Origin: Maratus speciosus
Lineage: Eukaryota > Arthropoda > Arachnida > Araneae > Salticidae
NCBI GenBank assembly: GCA_963932465.1
Contig: OZ010793.1
Coordinates: forward strand, 256,753,333 to 256,817,332
DNA length: 64,000 nt
Direction: 5' to 3'
The position numbers and the translations under genes were made by a program. Each line of letters opens with the position of its first letter. Position 1 is the stretch's first letter. The notes under the pieces were generated by a model. That model saw nothing but the letters and a program-made list of their open reading frames with translations, searched no databases and was not told the origin of the DNA. This document shows, piece by piece, positions 33,026-43,903 of this stretch.

Positions 33026-33465
33026 AGAGAAAAAATATAGTGCTAATTCAAGTTGATATATTTATGTGTTTTTTTTTTGCATCGTCCCATCTTTTTTTTT
33101 ATTGTGTTTATCAAGAGTGACTGTGCTGTCATCCGAACATTTTTTATGACTATTTTATACAAGAAAAAAAACTCTCTGTTTAAAAACTGTTCACAGGACT
33201 GCATCCACGTGATGGACTCCCCTGCACATTGTTTTTTGGACTATATTTAGCAAAAAGAACTGAAACGGTGTTTTTTTTTAAATTTTATTTAATGGAAAGA
33301 CTGTGTTCGTCTGTATACGTAGTTTGATATTGCAATTGTTTGTCATGTTGTTTGTTTTTGTGTGTTTTTCCAGTATTTTTCAGGATCCATGAAAGTCGGA
33401 CGGTACCAGTCCAGTTTATATGGTGGGTGATCTGTGTTGACACAGAATGGTCAAGATGCCCGAGT
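33026..33465 (+). other. gypsy 3' untranslated region
   Basis: T-rich DNA between pol and the 3' LTR. No env-like frame: the frames at 33053-33250 and 33340-33561 are hydrophobic or cross the LTR edge. The bases just before 33466 (CAAGATGCCCGAGT) do not form a polypurine tract, which is unusual. Confidence 0.7.
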
Positions 33466-33849
33466 TGTAGTGGCGAAACAATACCCCAGACCAGATGTTG
33501 GGACAAGCCAAAGTCCAGTTCGCATGAGAAGTTGGTGAGCTCAGCGAAAACGGAAGGCTGAGCGCTGGAGTTTGATCAGATGCGTTTCTGGCGAGAGAAA
33601 GGTGCTCTCTCCTGGCTGATCTTCAATAGAGCGTTGCCCGCTTTTATTTTATTTAACGGGATCGGTGTAGACCCGTGCTTCAATCTCATTTTAAACAAAG
33701 CTTAAATATCGTGTTTTTTTTTGTATGTCTTATATACCCTAGATGAACATTTGTATTTTTTGTGATAATCCAGAAGTTTTAATTAAATATTTTAACGAAT
33801 TTAACAGCATTAGTTCCTGTTGCCGTTTTTGACAGGAATTCCTCCCACA
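33466..33849 (+). repeat. 3' LTR of gypsy element
   Basis: Same termini as the 5' LTR (TGTAGTGGCG...CTCCCACA), 384 bp, shorter mainly because the internal T run is 9 rather than about 23. It is followed directly by the TCTT target duplicate at 33850-33853. Confidence 0.95.
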
Positions 33850-33853
33850 TCTT

Positions 33854-34260
33854 TATTGTTTGTTCGTCGCACAGATGGCTTTTCTTATGGCACACCAGTA
33901 ATATCGTGGCACAGCGATTGAAAACCCCCGTTCTAGCTTTTAAAGCTGTGGGAGTCAGCAGAATCATTTAATTCCGTAAACAAAGCTCCTTCTTTGGGTA
34001 TTATCTGAAATGAAAAGTAAAATAATTAAATAAAAATCTTCTTATCCTGCAAGTAGCGCTTCTCATAGCACTTTAAAATGTTCAAAAATATATACAGTGT
34101 AAAAAAAATAAATAAATAAACCTCTAGAATACAGGAATTCTGCTTTTTCAGAATTTAGTGTCGCCCCCGATGAAAAAAAAAATGTACATATATAAATATA
34201 GATAGTACAAAACATATTTCAGTTTTAAAACTTAAAACACACGCTTTTATTTCATATAAA
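33854..34260. other. AT-rich non-coding DNA
   Basis: Nothing recognised apart from a short (AAAT)n tract near 34107. Confidence 0.45.
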
Positions 34261-34485
34261 ATGATGTCATTCGCATCCGCTGATGAATTCTTCATTTATG
34301 ATCCAGTCTTAAACAACATCTACAGTAAAGAATGCATAGGACGCGTCACTATCGCTGAATCCAAAAAAGGGAAAAGAATCCACAAATCCAAAAAAGGGAA
34401 ATCGTCATTCAAGAAACTCGACGAAAAAATCTGCTATCTGATTCACATGCCTTCATTTGTTTGTAATATTAATATAGATACTTAA
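34261..34485 (+). CDS. Hypothetical small ORF (unrecognised)
   Basis: A 74-codon frame starting MMSFASADEFFIYDPVLNNI. It contains two closely spaced SKKGK blocks (ESKKGKR and KSKKGKS) and a Cys near the end. I do not recognise a family. Its base composition over 34261-34450 is less AT-rich than the flanks and its amino-acid mix is ordinary, which is why it is listed while similar-sized frames are not. It could be a lone exon, a remnant of an element, or chance. No splice partner or promoter was identified. Confidence 0.2.
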   Translation: MMSFASADEFFIYDPVLNNIYSKECIGRVTIAESKKGKRIHKSKKGKSSFKKLDEKICYLIHMPSFVCNINIDT

Positions 34486-34549
34486 AATTAAATTTGCTTT
34501 ATAATAACACCATGTTTTATCAGAAATCATTCATTTATATATTTTTTAA

Positions 34550-34870
34550 AATAGCACGTATTTTAATTACATTTTTTAAAAGTTGTTACTGGAAAATGGT
34601 AACAAAAAGATATAATTACTATCTTCCAACTATTTTTCTTTTACTTTCCACAGAAATGGAGTACTTGAGTTGCCAAAATTAAAAAAATGGCGCTAAAAAC
34701 TACCAAAAAATTAATATATCAAAAATAAATTGAAGTGCAGTTTTCAAACAAATTGCATTTAAAAGTACTTTTTTTTCCCAATAGGACGGTATAAAAATTT
34801 TAAATATGCGATGCTTAGAAGGTAAAAAAATTGCTGTAGAGTATTTAATCGTACAATGATACATCCGCTT
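34550..34870 (+). repeat. Dispersed repeat family E, copy 1
   Basis: The core from 34646 (AGAAATGGAGTACTT, GTTGCCA) through CAAACAAATTGCATTTAAAAG and GACGGTATAAAAATT is repeated in the same orientation at 48315-48520. Similarity reaches about 100 bp further upstream in weaker form. No ends or target duplications were found. Confidence 0.65.
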
Positions 34871-36285
34871 TGTTTGAAAAGAGATATCACTTTCGGACTT
34901 TTTGCATTATATTTTTTGACACTTTAATTATATATTTAACTATTTTTGTGTAAAAATAATGAATATTATGTCTTCTACGTCTTCAGATGTGCGACATGGA
35001 CTTCTAGTCGGGCGACCCTTTTTCTACGGTCAGGAGCATCTCAAACAAATTTAGTCACCCTATTATGAAAGGGCATTAAATTCTCTGGAGCTTATACCAC
35101 CATTATACTTTTTTTTTTTTTTTTTTTAACCTTTTGCGAGGTCCAAAAAAAAATTTAATGCATGAAAATTATATTTTCGTTGGTATAAGCCCCCCCAAAA
35201 AACTGTATTAGCTTTCTTTCAAATAATAAATGAAGGAAATCGTTTGTAAATAGTTTGAAGGAAATCGTCGTAATTAGTTTGAACGAAAAATTATTCTGAT
35301 AAATATTTTATTAGTTATCCTTAATTCTAATCGTTCAATTTATTTGATAATTACTACTTGAGTTCTGCTATAATTTCAAATTTCAGAAAAGGTATGCGCC
35401 GCAGGTCTTTAATACTTAATAAAATAAAACAAAGTAAAAAAAATATTTTTTAATTCAGCAGTCTCTTATCTTAGTGAAAATGTGAACTTTTTTCTTTACC
35501 GTATTTAATTTTCTATTAATAAAAGTACATTTCTAAAATATTTTTAATCATCTAATTAAAAAAAAAAAAAAAAAAAAAAAAGCACATTAAATTCCATCGA
35601 TAATTTAACAATACTATCACTTCTCTTCTTAAAATAGATTTCTATGTCATTAATCAAAAACAAAAAGTAAAAGTGAAATACAAAAAACATAAAAAAAAAA
35701 AAAAAAGCTGAATCTTATTCTGTATCTTTCAATTCCTTTTATAAAAACATTTCGCCTTCAGGTACTTGAGATAAAAAGCTTTTGAAGAACAGCAACGCGT
35801 TTTTTGTTTTTCTTGGCTTTACAGTTAAAAGGAAACCCTTGTTTCTTTAGGGTTATAACGAAAGTAAAACACACTCAGCTGGAATTCGGATTATGACCTG
35901 CCGGATATTATGTAATCCTGGATTACTGTAGGGTTTGTTTTGTTTTTTTGCTTTCGAAAACATATGGTATGAAAACACAATGAGTTGGCTCTAAGGTTTA
36001 CGAAATAAGATATCGGAATAAAAAGCATCTGAAAATTACTATTTTTATCTAGATTTTTTTCTTTTTTGTATCCTTATAACTACAACAATAGTATATTAAC
36101 CGTTTGAAAGCATTTGACGTATCAGAACGTCATACATTTAGCCACTAGCGACTATTTTTATATTATATTTATTCCACTATTTTTAAAAAATAATTTTTAT
36201 ATAAACCATATATAAAAATCATTTAAAACATTAAAGTACTTAATATTTGCTATAAGTGATAAAAATAAGGTGTAAAAAAATCAGG
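34871..36285. other. AT-rich non-coding DNA
   Basis: A long T run near 35109-35127 and A runs near 35559-35581 and 35690-35706. No gene or element boundary recognised. Confidence 0.45.
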
Positions 36286-37475
36286 ATTTAAAAAAAAAAA
36301 AAAAAAAAAATCCGATTTTTTTTATTTAAATCAGATTTTTTTTTTATTTAAATCAGATTTTTTATGATTTTTTTTCCCCAGCGTTCAAATACTAAATAAC
36401 TACCAAGAAGTTTAGGTTCCCAAAACAATGAAACCACTAATTGCTAACATAATGTATTTTTCTACACTTTAATTAATAAAATTATAATTATTAGTTAGTA
36501 ATTACAAAAATTATAAAAACTGCAAATTAATAGTTTCATTAGTTAGTATCATAATACAATAATGTTATACACATTAATATTGTAATAATTATGTAAAACT
36601 TTATTAAATACTAGTGATATTTAACATTTATTAAAATTATTAATAAGTGCATTTAAATACTAGTAATATTTAACATTTATTAAAATTATTAATAACTGCA
36701 TTTAAATACTAGTGATATTTAACATTTATTAAAATTATTAATATCTGCATTTAATGTTAAATAGTTTTAACATCACTTCAACTTAATAATTATTAAACAA
36801 TTAACTCTCTAATTAGGAACATATTATACATTTTTAAGCTTTAATTATTAAATTGATAATTAATAATGTAGTAATCATTTTAGAAAGAAAGATGGGCAGG
36901 ATACTAATTCCAAAAAGGTGCACTATTTCATGAGGAAATATATTAGTATTGTGATTAGTAATGATATAAGAATTTTTTTTTATCATGATAAATAAAGTGT
37001 CCTTAATTTTTAATAATTTTATGAATCACAAATTAAAAAACACAATTAAATAACAACATGTTTATGTGATTTAATACACTTGCTATGCTTATTTTATATA
37101 AAATAATGTATAAATTGATTACCTAAAGGAAATGAGACATTGTAAATTATATTAGATTTAAACATCATTTTTAAATGAAACTGTTTTATGTTTGAAAAAA
37201 ACAATGCTTTTTACAAACTTAACTGTTTTTAATTTTTTAAAATACTCATGAATAAAGCTCAGAAACGATTATTTACAGCTCTGTTTTTGTTTATTCATAA
37301 GTCAAAATACCTGTAAAATCTTTCAAATTATGTTCATCTTAGATTTTAAAACTTTTTTCGACATTTTAAACAAACATTTAGAAAATTTTTGATTTTAATC
37401 AATGATTAAAAAAAAATCGGTTGATTAAAATCACGATTTAATCGTTGATTTAAATCAACTGTTTAAAATCGTTGA
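36285..37475. repeat. AT-rich block bounded by GATTTAAATC repeats
   Basis: The left edge (36290-36375) repeats ATTTAAATCAGATTTTTT. The right edge (37380-37470) carries GATTAAAATC, ACGATTTAATCG and TTGATTTAAATCAA. The mirrored ATTTAAATC strings suggest the eroded ends of one element, but no target duplication was found. Between them the sequence is extremely AT-rich and non-coding. Confidence 0.35.
36608..36754. repeat. Tandem repeat, 49-bp unit, three copies
   Basis: ATACTAGTGATATTTAACAT starts units at 36608, 36657 and 36706, 49 bp apart, each continuing TTATTAAAATTATTAATAxxTGCATTTAA. Confidence 0.85.
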
Positions 37476-37701
37476 CATTCTAGATAAAAATTAATTAAAA
37501 AGGTAAAAAATACCTTGATTTATTCACATTCGAAATGTTTCAGTGAATCCGACGCAACATTCTCAAGAATTAAAATGATACAATATTTTCGCAAAAAATT
37601 TTAAATTGAAAAACTAGTAAACAAAAATCACGTGAACACAAGCATAATGAAATTAACTGCTATATTAAAAATGGATATTTGTGAACGGGAATTATTTTAT
37701 A

Positions 37702-38098
37702 TTATTGTTTCATTATTCTGTATAGCATCTTTTTCCAAATTTTAGGAAGCTCCTTGGAGGCTGAATCATTGCATATATTCGCACTGCGTAAGAAGATCTC
37801 TATTGATTCTCGGATAATGGATGGCAAATTAATTCTTGATGGATAAATTATTTTACTATTTTTTAAATTAATCTGTAAAGGTTCTTTGTTATATAGTCTG
37901 GCTAAGGCTGTAGTTTTCTTGTTGTATTTGATGTCTGCTATATTCTTTGATCCTAGTTTTGAGCTTTCTCTTTGTGATTCCTATATAAAATCGCACTGTT
38001 CCGTCTTCTTTGGTGAAATGCATTTCATATACCCCTGATAATTGATTTGGTTCTATTGGGCAACAGAGACATGCCCGATCACATTTGCCCAATTTGTG
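37702..38098 (-). pseudogene. GIY-YIG endonuclease domain fragment (Penelope-like), minus copy
   Basis: On the minus strand the frame starts within CCPIEPNQLSGVYEMHF and continues to FYIGITKRKLKTRIKE, so the GIY-type (GVY) and YIG motifs and the downstream Arg are present. A one-base shift follows. In the other frame the protein continues through NKEPLQINL, IRESIEI with the candidate catalytic Glu, and ends MKQ at the stop 37702-37704. In Penelope-like retroelements this domain sits at the C-terminus, after the RT, and nicks target DNA. The two Cys before GVY fit the zinc-binding linker seen in that family. Only the endonuclease part remains. Confidence 0.7.
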
Positions 38099-38123
38099 AC
38101 CATATTTTATATTTCGATAATTC

Positions 38124-38501
38124 GTGAAATTTGTGAGATGCCCAATAGAACCAAATCAATTATCAGGGGTATATGACATACATTTCACCAAAGAAGATGG
38201 AATAGTGCAATTTTATATAGGAATCACAAAGAAAAAACTCAAAACTAGGATCAAAGAACACATAGCGGACACCAAATACAACACAAAAACTAGAGCTTTA
38301 GTGGGACTATACAACAAAGAACCTTTACAAATTAATATTAAAAGTAGTAGAATAATTTATCCATCAAGATTTTATTTGCCATCCATTATTCGATAATCAA
38401 TAGAGATCTGTTTACGCAGTGAGAATATATGCAATGATTCAGCCTCCATGGAGATTCCTAAAATTTGGAAAGAGATGCTATGCAGAATAATGAAACAATA
38501 A
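38124..38501 (+). pseudogene. GIY-YIG endonuclease domain fragment (Penelope-like), plus copy
   Basis: The same domain as the minus copy: CPIEPNQLSGVYDIHF, FYIGITKKKLKTRIKEH, NKEPLQINI and SIEI, ending MKQ with stop at 38499-38501. It keeps one frame throughout, but TAA at 38394-38396 interrupts it just before SIEI; the minus copy has a Glu codon there. The sister arms differ at scattered positions, so each has decayed separately since duplication or insertion. Confidence 0.72.
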
Positions 38502-38815
38502 TATAAAATAATTCACGTTCACAAATACCTATTCTTAATATTGCAGTTAATTTCATTATGCTTGTGTTAGCGTGATTTTTGTTTACTTAGTTTTTCAATT
38601 TAAAATTTTTTGCGAAAATACTGTATCATTTTAATTCTTGAGAATGTTAATGCCGTAAGGTGCGCTGAAACATGTCGAATGTGAATAAATAAAGTTATTT
38701 TTTGCCTTTTTAATTTATTTTTATCCCTTATAGCAAATATTAAGTACTTTGATAAATTTTATACTATATTTCTCTTAACAGTGTAAACGTAAAGTTTTTG
38801 AGAGCTTCCGAGTCG

Positions 38816-39128
38816 ACAGCAATCTTACGCTCAGTCTATAGTTGTTTGTCTTATTATTAGTGAACCAATGGGAAATAAAATGTCTAGCTGTAGTTTATAA
38901 TCTACGTAAAGGTTTTAAACTTAAATTAAAGATTAATACCTTATAAAAAAATGTGGTATAGTAATAAAGTGAGAGAATAATTACTATACCACCTTTTTTA
39001 TAAGGTATTAATCTTTAGTTTAAACTTAAAACCTTTACGCGGTTTATAAACTTCAGCTAGACTTTTTATTTCCCAATAGTTCACTAATAATTAGACAATC
39101 AACTATAGACTGGGCGTAAAGTTGCTGT
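38816..39128. mobile_element. Palindromic MITE
   Basis: A 313-bp near-perfect foldback. The left end reads ACAGCAATCTTACGCTCAGT and the right end, inverted, reads ACAGCAACTTTACGCCCAGT. The arms then share CTATAGTTG, AAGGTTTTAAACTTAAA and AGGTGGTATAGTAAT-type blocks, with a central gap near 38970. Target duplication not fixed. No coding capacity. Confidence 0.8.
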
Positions 39129-39197
39129 TATATTGCTCTTTCAGATGTTTTCAAAGCATATAAAAATATCTTTGTTTTGAGAAAGCGGTGCGAGATA

Positions 39198-39206
39198 GAA
39201 TTAAAA
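39198..39206. repeat. Candidate target-site duplication of the LINE (left)
   Basis: GAATTAAAA here is repeated at 44553-44561, exactly where the GC-richer LINE 3' untranslated region gives way to AT-rich DNA. At 9 bp it could be chance in this composition, but both positions fit the element limits. Confidence 0.5.
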
Positions 39207-39820
39207 AATATTCAACAGTGGCAACCCTGAAACAAATGTGTCCCAAAGGCTTGAAATAAATATAAAAAATGTCGTTTAGCGGTGCAGGAACTGCCAGCTG
39301 TATGGCCATATTGTAAAATGTTTCAAAAATCCACCAGCTTGTGAAAACAGCGGCGAAGGACATTCCCTTGACACCAGTGACAAACCATCGCACTGCATAA
39401 ACTGCTCGCATGCCAACCTGCGCCCGGGCACGAGATATAACATTGATCACAAAGCATCAGCATCATCCTGCAGCGTATACAAGAGAACCTATGACAGCGA
39501 GAGGTCTAGACTTAACATTAAGTACGGACTCACCTCTAACCCTCCTTCTTCCCCTCCTCTCGAACAGCCACCGCTGCCAATGGAAGCCAGGGACTTTGAC
39601 TACAGGCCAGAGACTGGTTTCGGCTACCATGAAGACCATGCTCGCCACCATTACGGTTATTATTTCGATGATGCCCCTTATTACGAAGGGTAACTACATG
39701 CTCATCAGCAACATCTTGGAAACCTTCGCTGCCCAGGCTGACCAGATAGGAGGTACTAGTTTTCACTTACACTTTTCACAAAAGTTACACAAGTATACTT
39801 ACTATGTCTCTTCCAGCTAG
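39207..39820 (+). pseudogene. LINE ORF1 C-terminal part with zinc knuckles
   Basis: In frame from 39283 the sequence reads CRNCQLYGHIVKCFKNPPAC, then SHCINCSHANL and DHKASASSCSVYK. This is the ladder of CCHC knuckles typical of I/R1-type ORF1 proteins, with residues missing from some knuckles. A TAG lies just upstream of the first Cys. The following part is open in two frames; the one ending at 39820 (through GNYMLISNILETFAAQADQI) overlaps the start of ORF2 at 39804, the arrangement usual for these LINEs. ORF1 protein binds element RNA. The N-terminus is absent through truncation. Confidence 0.7.
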
Positions 39821-40665
39821 CCGTTCAACTCCCCTCCTTCCTTTCGGCCATCTAAAATTTCTGCAAATCAATCTCAATCACTGCCATGAGGCTAGCGTCA
39901 CGGCGCAACAACATATGATCGAGAATGATCTTGACATTGCCTTGCTGCAGGACGCATACTGCTGCGACAAAAAACTTGCAATTTTCACTGAAGATTGGAA
40001 ATGCTTTTCATCCAAAAAACAACTCTGCTCACCTCGTCGTCAGGAATACAAACCTTGTTTTTACACACCTTTACACAGGCAACGACTGCGTCTTCGTTTC
40101 AATTTCTGCACGTGAAGGAGAAATAATTGTTGGATCCTGCTATGCAGCTTCCTCGGCGGATTTCGAAGAATGCCTTACAGAATGAGAACATGTGATTACA
40201 TCGAGGAAGGCTTTCATCTGTGGAGGCGACTTCAACGCCAGCTCAACCCTGTGGGGCTATAGGCGGAAAAACTACAGGGGTGACTCCCTCTCTCAACAAA
40301 TCATAGTACACAATTTAGCTCTGGCAAACATTGACAACACGGATGCCACATCAGAAAAGTAGAACAGCGAGGGCATCATTATTGCCAAAGGCTGGCTTGA
40401 CCTAATACTCACTAACTCCTACTCTCTCCCAAAAATCACTTCATGGTCCGTTTCAGACAAGCATAGTGACTCCGGTCACAAATACATACACTTTACCTTC
40501 CAAACAACCGCACTCTACACCCAACGCAGACGCTTTAACACAACAAGAGATAATCTTCGAAAATTTAACGCTGTCATCAACTCTCATAAGCAGTCCCTTA
40601 AGGAGTTGCTGAGAGAAGTTGAAAATACAGACTTACTTAACGAATTCACAACAAAGTTATAGAAA
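39804..40665 (+). pseudogene. LINE ORF2 apurinic-type endonuclease domain
   Basis: From the ATG at 39804 the frame gives LKFLQINLNHCHEA, the opening strand of an APE-type endonuclease with its conserved Asn, then DIALLQDAYC where the family usually has a catalytic Glu after LLQ; here it is Asp. A frame change near 40010, at an A-run, moves the reading to the next frame. There SISAREGEIIVGSCYAA, CGGDFNASSTLWGY (40219-40260) and GWLDLILTN follow, then SDKHSDSGHKYIHF near the end of the domain. In-frame stops lie at 40183 and 40360. The enzyme would nick target DNA to prime reverse transcription. Confidence 0.8.
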
Positions 40666-41570
40666 GTTTTAAGGGGAAACCGTGAGACTTAATTGCCGTT
40701 GGCAAAGGGAAAAAACCTAGATTAAGAAAATATATATCAATTGAAATGTAATAATAAAGTTCCTACCTGTGATTTCTGTAGGAGCATCAAGAACTTTCTT
40801 TACACCTGAAAAATATTTTTATTGGTGTGAATTGCGGTGAGTTGTAAAGTAACTTCTACGCCGTAAGAGATTTTTCCCTGAGTTTCAACTTGTAAATACA
40901 CTTTTTATTTCTTGAATAATACTAGAAAAAAAAGCAAACAGATGAGGTTAAATATTTAAATTATATAATGGTAAGATTTGTAACATTTTTTAAAACTGTA
41001 TTTAGGTGCAGGAATTGATAACATCCAGGTTCTGAAGAGTGTCTTTCAGAACACAATAGATTGCAAAAAAAAAAAAATAATAATAATAATTGGGCGTATG
41101 TCCGACAGGCATGGAGATTTTGTAGAGACTGGCTGTTCTTGGGGCTGCTAAACTGAAATCAGGATACTTTGTTCCGTAAAACAAAGCCTCATGTTGAGAT
41201 CAGCAGTTTTCTATTATGTGAAATTAAGTTTTAAATTGTATGTTCGAAGCACACCGTTCAGTGCCGTCACCTGGTATCAGATATATGAACGGGTCTTGAA
41301 GGATTGGAGAAATGGAACAGTTTTTGGTGTCTCCACCTAGTGTCTCTAGGTAGAAGCATTTATAATGCACTGATTGTTATTGATTGAAAAAGAGTTTCGT
41401 TAAGGTACACTGTATATTGTCGTGCATATATTCACAAACACACATTGTAGCATATGTCACAAAACGTTGTACGTTGCAATGTAATTCACAAACATTATTT
41501 TCGCGAGTGGACAAAAAAATATTTATTATAGATTCTCACACAGAACTGATTGTAGGAAAGATGAATTTTA
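40666..41570. mobile_element. Unclassified insertion splitting the LINE ORF2
   Basis: LINE coding stops at about 40665 and resumes at about 41590 with the basic linker before the RT. The edges carry a near-duplicate: ACAAAGTTATAGAAA at 40651-40665 and ACAAAAGTTAATAGAAA at 41571-41587, which looks like a target duplication with two indels. The 0.9 kb between is AT-rich and has no recognised domain. It includes TTAATTGCCGTTGGCAAAGG near the left and an ATAATAATAATAAT tract near 41077. Confidence 0.55.
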
Positions 41571-41589
41571 ACAAAAGTTAATAGAAACC

Positions 41590-43375
41590 ATGCATCTAGA
41601 AGCGAAGGCTTCATTTAGACTAAAGACAGTCCAAAGATCCCACACGTTCTCATTCTGGAATAAATAACTCAGCAAAGGCACGAATCAGCTTACAGCGCTA
41701 AGGCGCAAGATTAAATCTTTACGCAAGCTAGAACCAAACTTTCCAGAAATAAAGACGGTCGCAGCGAAACGCACACGCCTCGCAGCATTGCCTAAACGAG
41801 CAGTCCTGACGGCAAGAAGGAAAGCAAGGGAGCGCTTCTGAAGTAGCAATGTTAATCCTTTCGGCACTGTCCAAAAAATTCTTTACCGGCAAATTCTTCA
41901 CTCCAGATGAAACACGTCTTGAGCGCCCTCCAAACCAAACATCACGACAAAACAACCTAGAATTCCTCACACAGACACTTTTTGGGCCCACGGCACACCC
42001 ATCCACAGACAACACAGATATCCGTTTTTCAGCGCCGGATGACAAGCCCTTTACAAAAGCTGAGTTAAAAACTGCACTCTATACGCTAGACGACAAGAAA
42101 GCCCCAGGACCGGATGCGATAGACTTCAAAATCTTCAAGTTCACACACAAAATCATCCCACAGATATTCACGCACTGGGCTAACCTCTGCCTCACACATA
42201 AATATTTCCCACTCGAGCTCGTCTACTTTCTAAAGCAAGGCAAATTCCCCTCTGAGCCCCAATCCTACAGACCTATATGTCTCCTCCCCACCGTAGGAAA
42301 GTTGCTGGAGAAATTCTTGGTTTTCCGACTTACGCTCATCCTAGAAACAAATAACCTACCCCATCCACACCAATTTGGGTTCAGAGAAGGGAATTCATGC
42401 GAACTCGCACTAAACGTAATTATGTCTGCTTGCAACGAAAGTATAGACCAGGGCAATCTCACTTCTCTGGTCTCACTTGACATCCAGGGCGCCTTCGACA
42501 ATGTCGAATGGCGCGATATTCTCCTACAATTGCTACACCTCAACTGTCCGGGGAACGTAGCTAGCCTCATCGGCTCGTACCTCTCACAGAGGAGCGTTCT
42601 AATTAATTGGGGCGCGGCCACCTCGACCCACCGGTTGCAGAAGGGATGCCCCCAGGGCTCTTGCCTTGGGCCAATTCTCTGGCTGTTAGTTGCAAATGTG
42701 CTACTAACAGAATTGAACCGGTTGCGCTTTATACTATACGCCTTTGCCGATGACTTTAGCTTCATCTTTTCCTGACGCATACGCAAAGATCTGGAGGAAC
42801 GATTTTCTGAGGCCCTTCAAATCTTCTGCCAGCTCCTAGAAACACTCCATCTCACACTGTCACCACGCAAATCAAAGGCACTTCTCTTCAGTAAACCACG
42901 TAAACTTGACCCAAAACGGCCTCCAGTCATGAGAATCTACAATACAAACATTCACCACGTTCACCAAGTTCAACATCTTAAACTTTTAGGCATAATAATA
43001 GACAATAACCGCAATTGGATCCCACATATCAATAATATAAGACTTAAATTAACAGCATACCACAATAAATCACTCAGACTAGCATCTAGACTGGGGGGTA
43101 TAGACAACACAACACTTAAAACTTGGTACCTAACAATAATATAACGCATAATTTTATATGGAGCATGTATCTGGGGGGGGGGGGGCAACCTCACAAAACA
43201 AGCTCTTAAGAAACTAACATCAATACAAAGAATTTTCCTTCTTCGAATTTCTCGGGGATACGAAACAATATCAACAGACGCACTACAAGTACTCACAGAC
43301 ATTCCACCCATCTCTCTACAATTAAGGTACGAACAAGATAAATCATCTATCTTAAAACTTCAAAATAATACAATA
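41590..43375 (+). pseudogene. LINE ORF2 reverse transcriptase
   Basis: A basic linker (RRKIKSLRKLEPNFPEIKTV) with stops at 41665 and 41842 leads, after a frame change near 41875, into the RT. Motifs in order: KKAPGPDAID, YRPICLLPTVGKLLEK, HQFGFREGNSCE, SLDIQGAFDNVEW with the first catalytic Asp, KGCPQGSCLGP, and FADD at 42743-42754. From about 41890 to 44257 everything is in one frame, interrupted only by TGA at 42776, TAA at 43142 and TAG at 43841. A G13 run at 43173-43185 falls in a Trp-Gly stretch without shifting the frame. The active-site residues are intact, so loss of function is through stops and shifts. Confidence 0.92.
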
Positions 43376-43903
43376 GTGCACGCTCTTTTCTCCAACAAAG
43401 ACATACAACACAATGTCAGGGGCTGGCAGCTTCATCCAGAAGAGTCATCACACTTACACGTGAACATTAAGCCTAACAGTTACATACCTGCCCAAAGTCT
43501 CACGCTTTTCGCTGACGGCTCTGGCACCAAGACTGGCGTTGGCGCAGCTTTCTATGCAACGGAAGGCATGGTGAAGGCACATCAGTGGATCTGCAGACTG
43601 GATGATAATAACTCCGTGTATCAAGCGGAACTGTACGCCATACTTAAAGCATTAGAATGGGTTGAAGCAAACCCATGCAGAAGTATTCCCATCTTCAGCG
43701 GCAGTCTCTCCGGTTTGCAGGCTATACACGCACACAGAACAAAAGACCCTCTTGTATTACAAATTAAGAAAAAACTAAAATCACTCATTCACCGTACCTC
43801 GCTGGGTCATGTCTCTGCTCATAAAAGTATATTTGGCAACTAGCTGGCTGATGATATAGCGAAACAAGCTACACAAAAACCTACCATAGACACAAATCTC
43901 CCA
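43376..43903 (+). pseudogene. LINE ORF2 RNase H domain
   Basis: FADGSGTKTGVGAAF (Asp at 43514), then YQAELYAILKALEW (Glu at 43628). Next is IFSGSLSGLQAI, where the expected Ser-Asp-Ser is Ser-Gly-Ser: the third catalytic Asp is Gly at 43700. The last motif GHVSAHKSIFGN is followed by TAG at 43841 and then LADDIAKQA in frame, so the stop replaces the Glu usual in GNExAD. The domain would remove the RNA strand during second-strand synthesis. Two active-site lesions suggest it is dead independently of the upstream breaks. Confidence 0.88.

Larger units (their letters stand above)
27167..33849 (+). mobile_element. Ty3/gypsy LTR retrotransposon, nearly complete but inactive
   Basis: A 6.68-kb element with LTRs of 402 and 384 bp, a 4-bp target duplication, a primer-binding site, a gag region, then protease-RT-RNase H-integrase in the Ty3/gypsy order (integrase last). 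No env-like frame lies between pol and the 3' LTR. No clear polypurine tract is seen just before the 3' LTR. Lesions: gag frameshift near 28350, gag stop at 28683, a 415-bp MITE at 29221-29635, a frameshift near 30445, an RT active-site change, and a stop at 32915. Subtracting the MITE gives about 6.26 kb, an ordinary length for the group. Confidence 0.95.
37493..38725. repeat. Head-to-head inverted pair of Penelope-like element 3' parts
   Basis: Two arms of about 600 bp meet near 38110. Each reads outward from a GIY-YIG domain through a stop and a 3' untranslated tail ending in GTGAATAAAT. The outer edges GATAAAAATxAATTAAAAAGG are part of the repeat. Each tail has an AGAATGTT...CTGAAACAT stretch where Penelope elements often carry a hammerhead; here the core is degenerate. 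The reverse transcriptase is missing, so both copies are 5' truncated. Confidence 0.75.

Noticed and set aside
37520..37570. Hammerhead ribozyme in the 38 kb Penelope-like tails
   Set aside because: GAAA is present but the CUGANGA core is degenerate in both arms, so it is described as a relic and not called.
42265..42786. 173-codon minus-strand frame
   Set aside because: Antisense shadow of the LINE reverse transcriptase.
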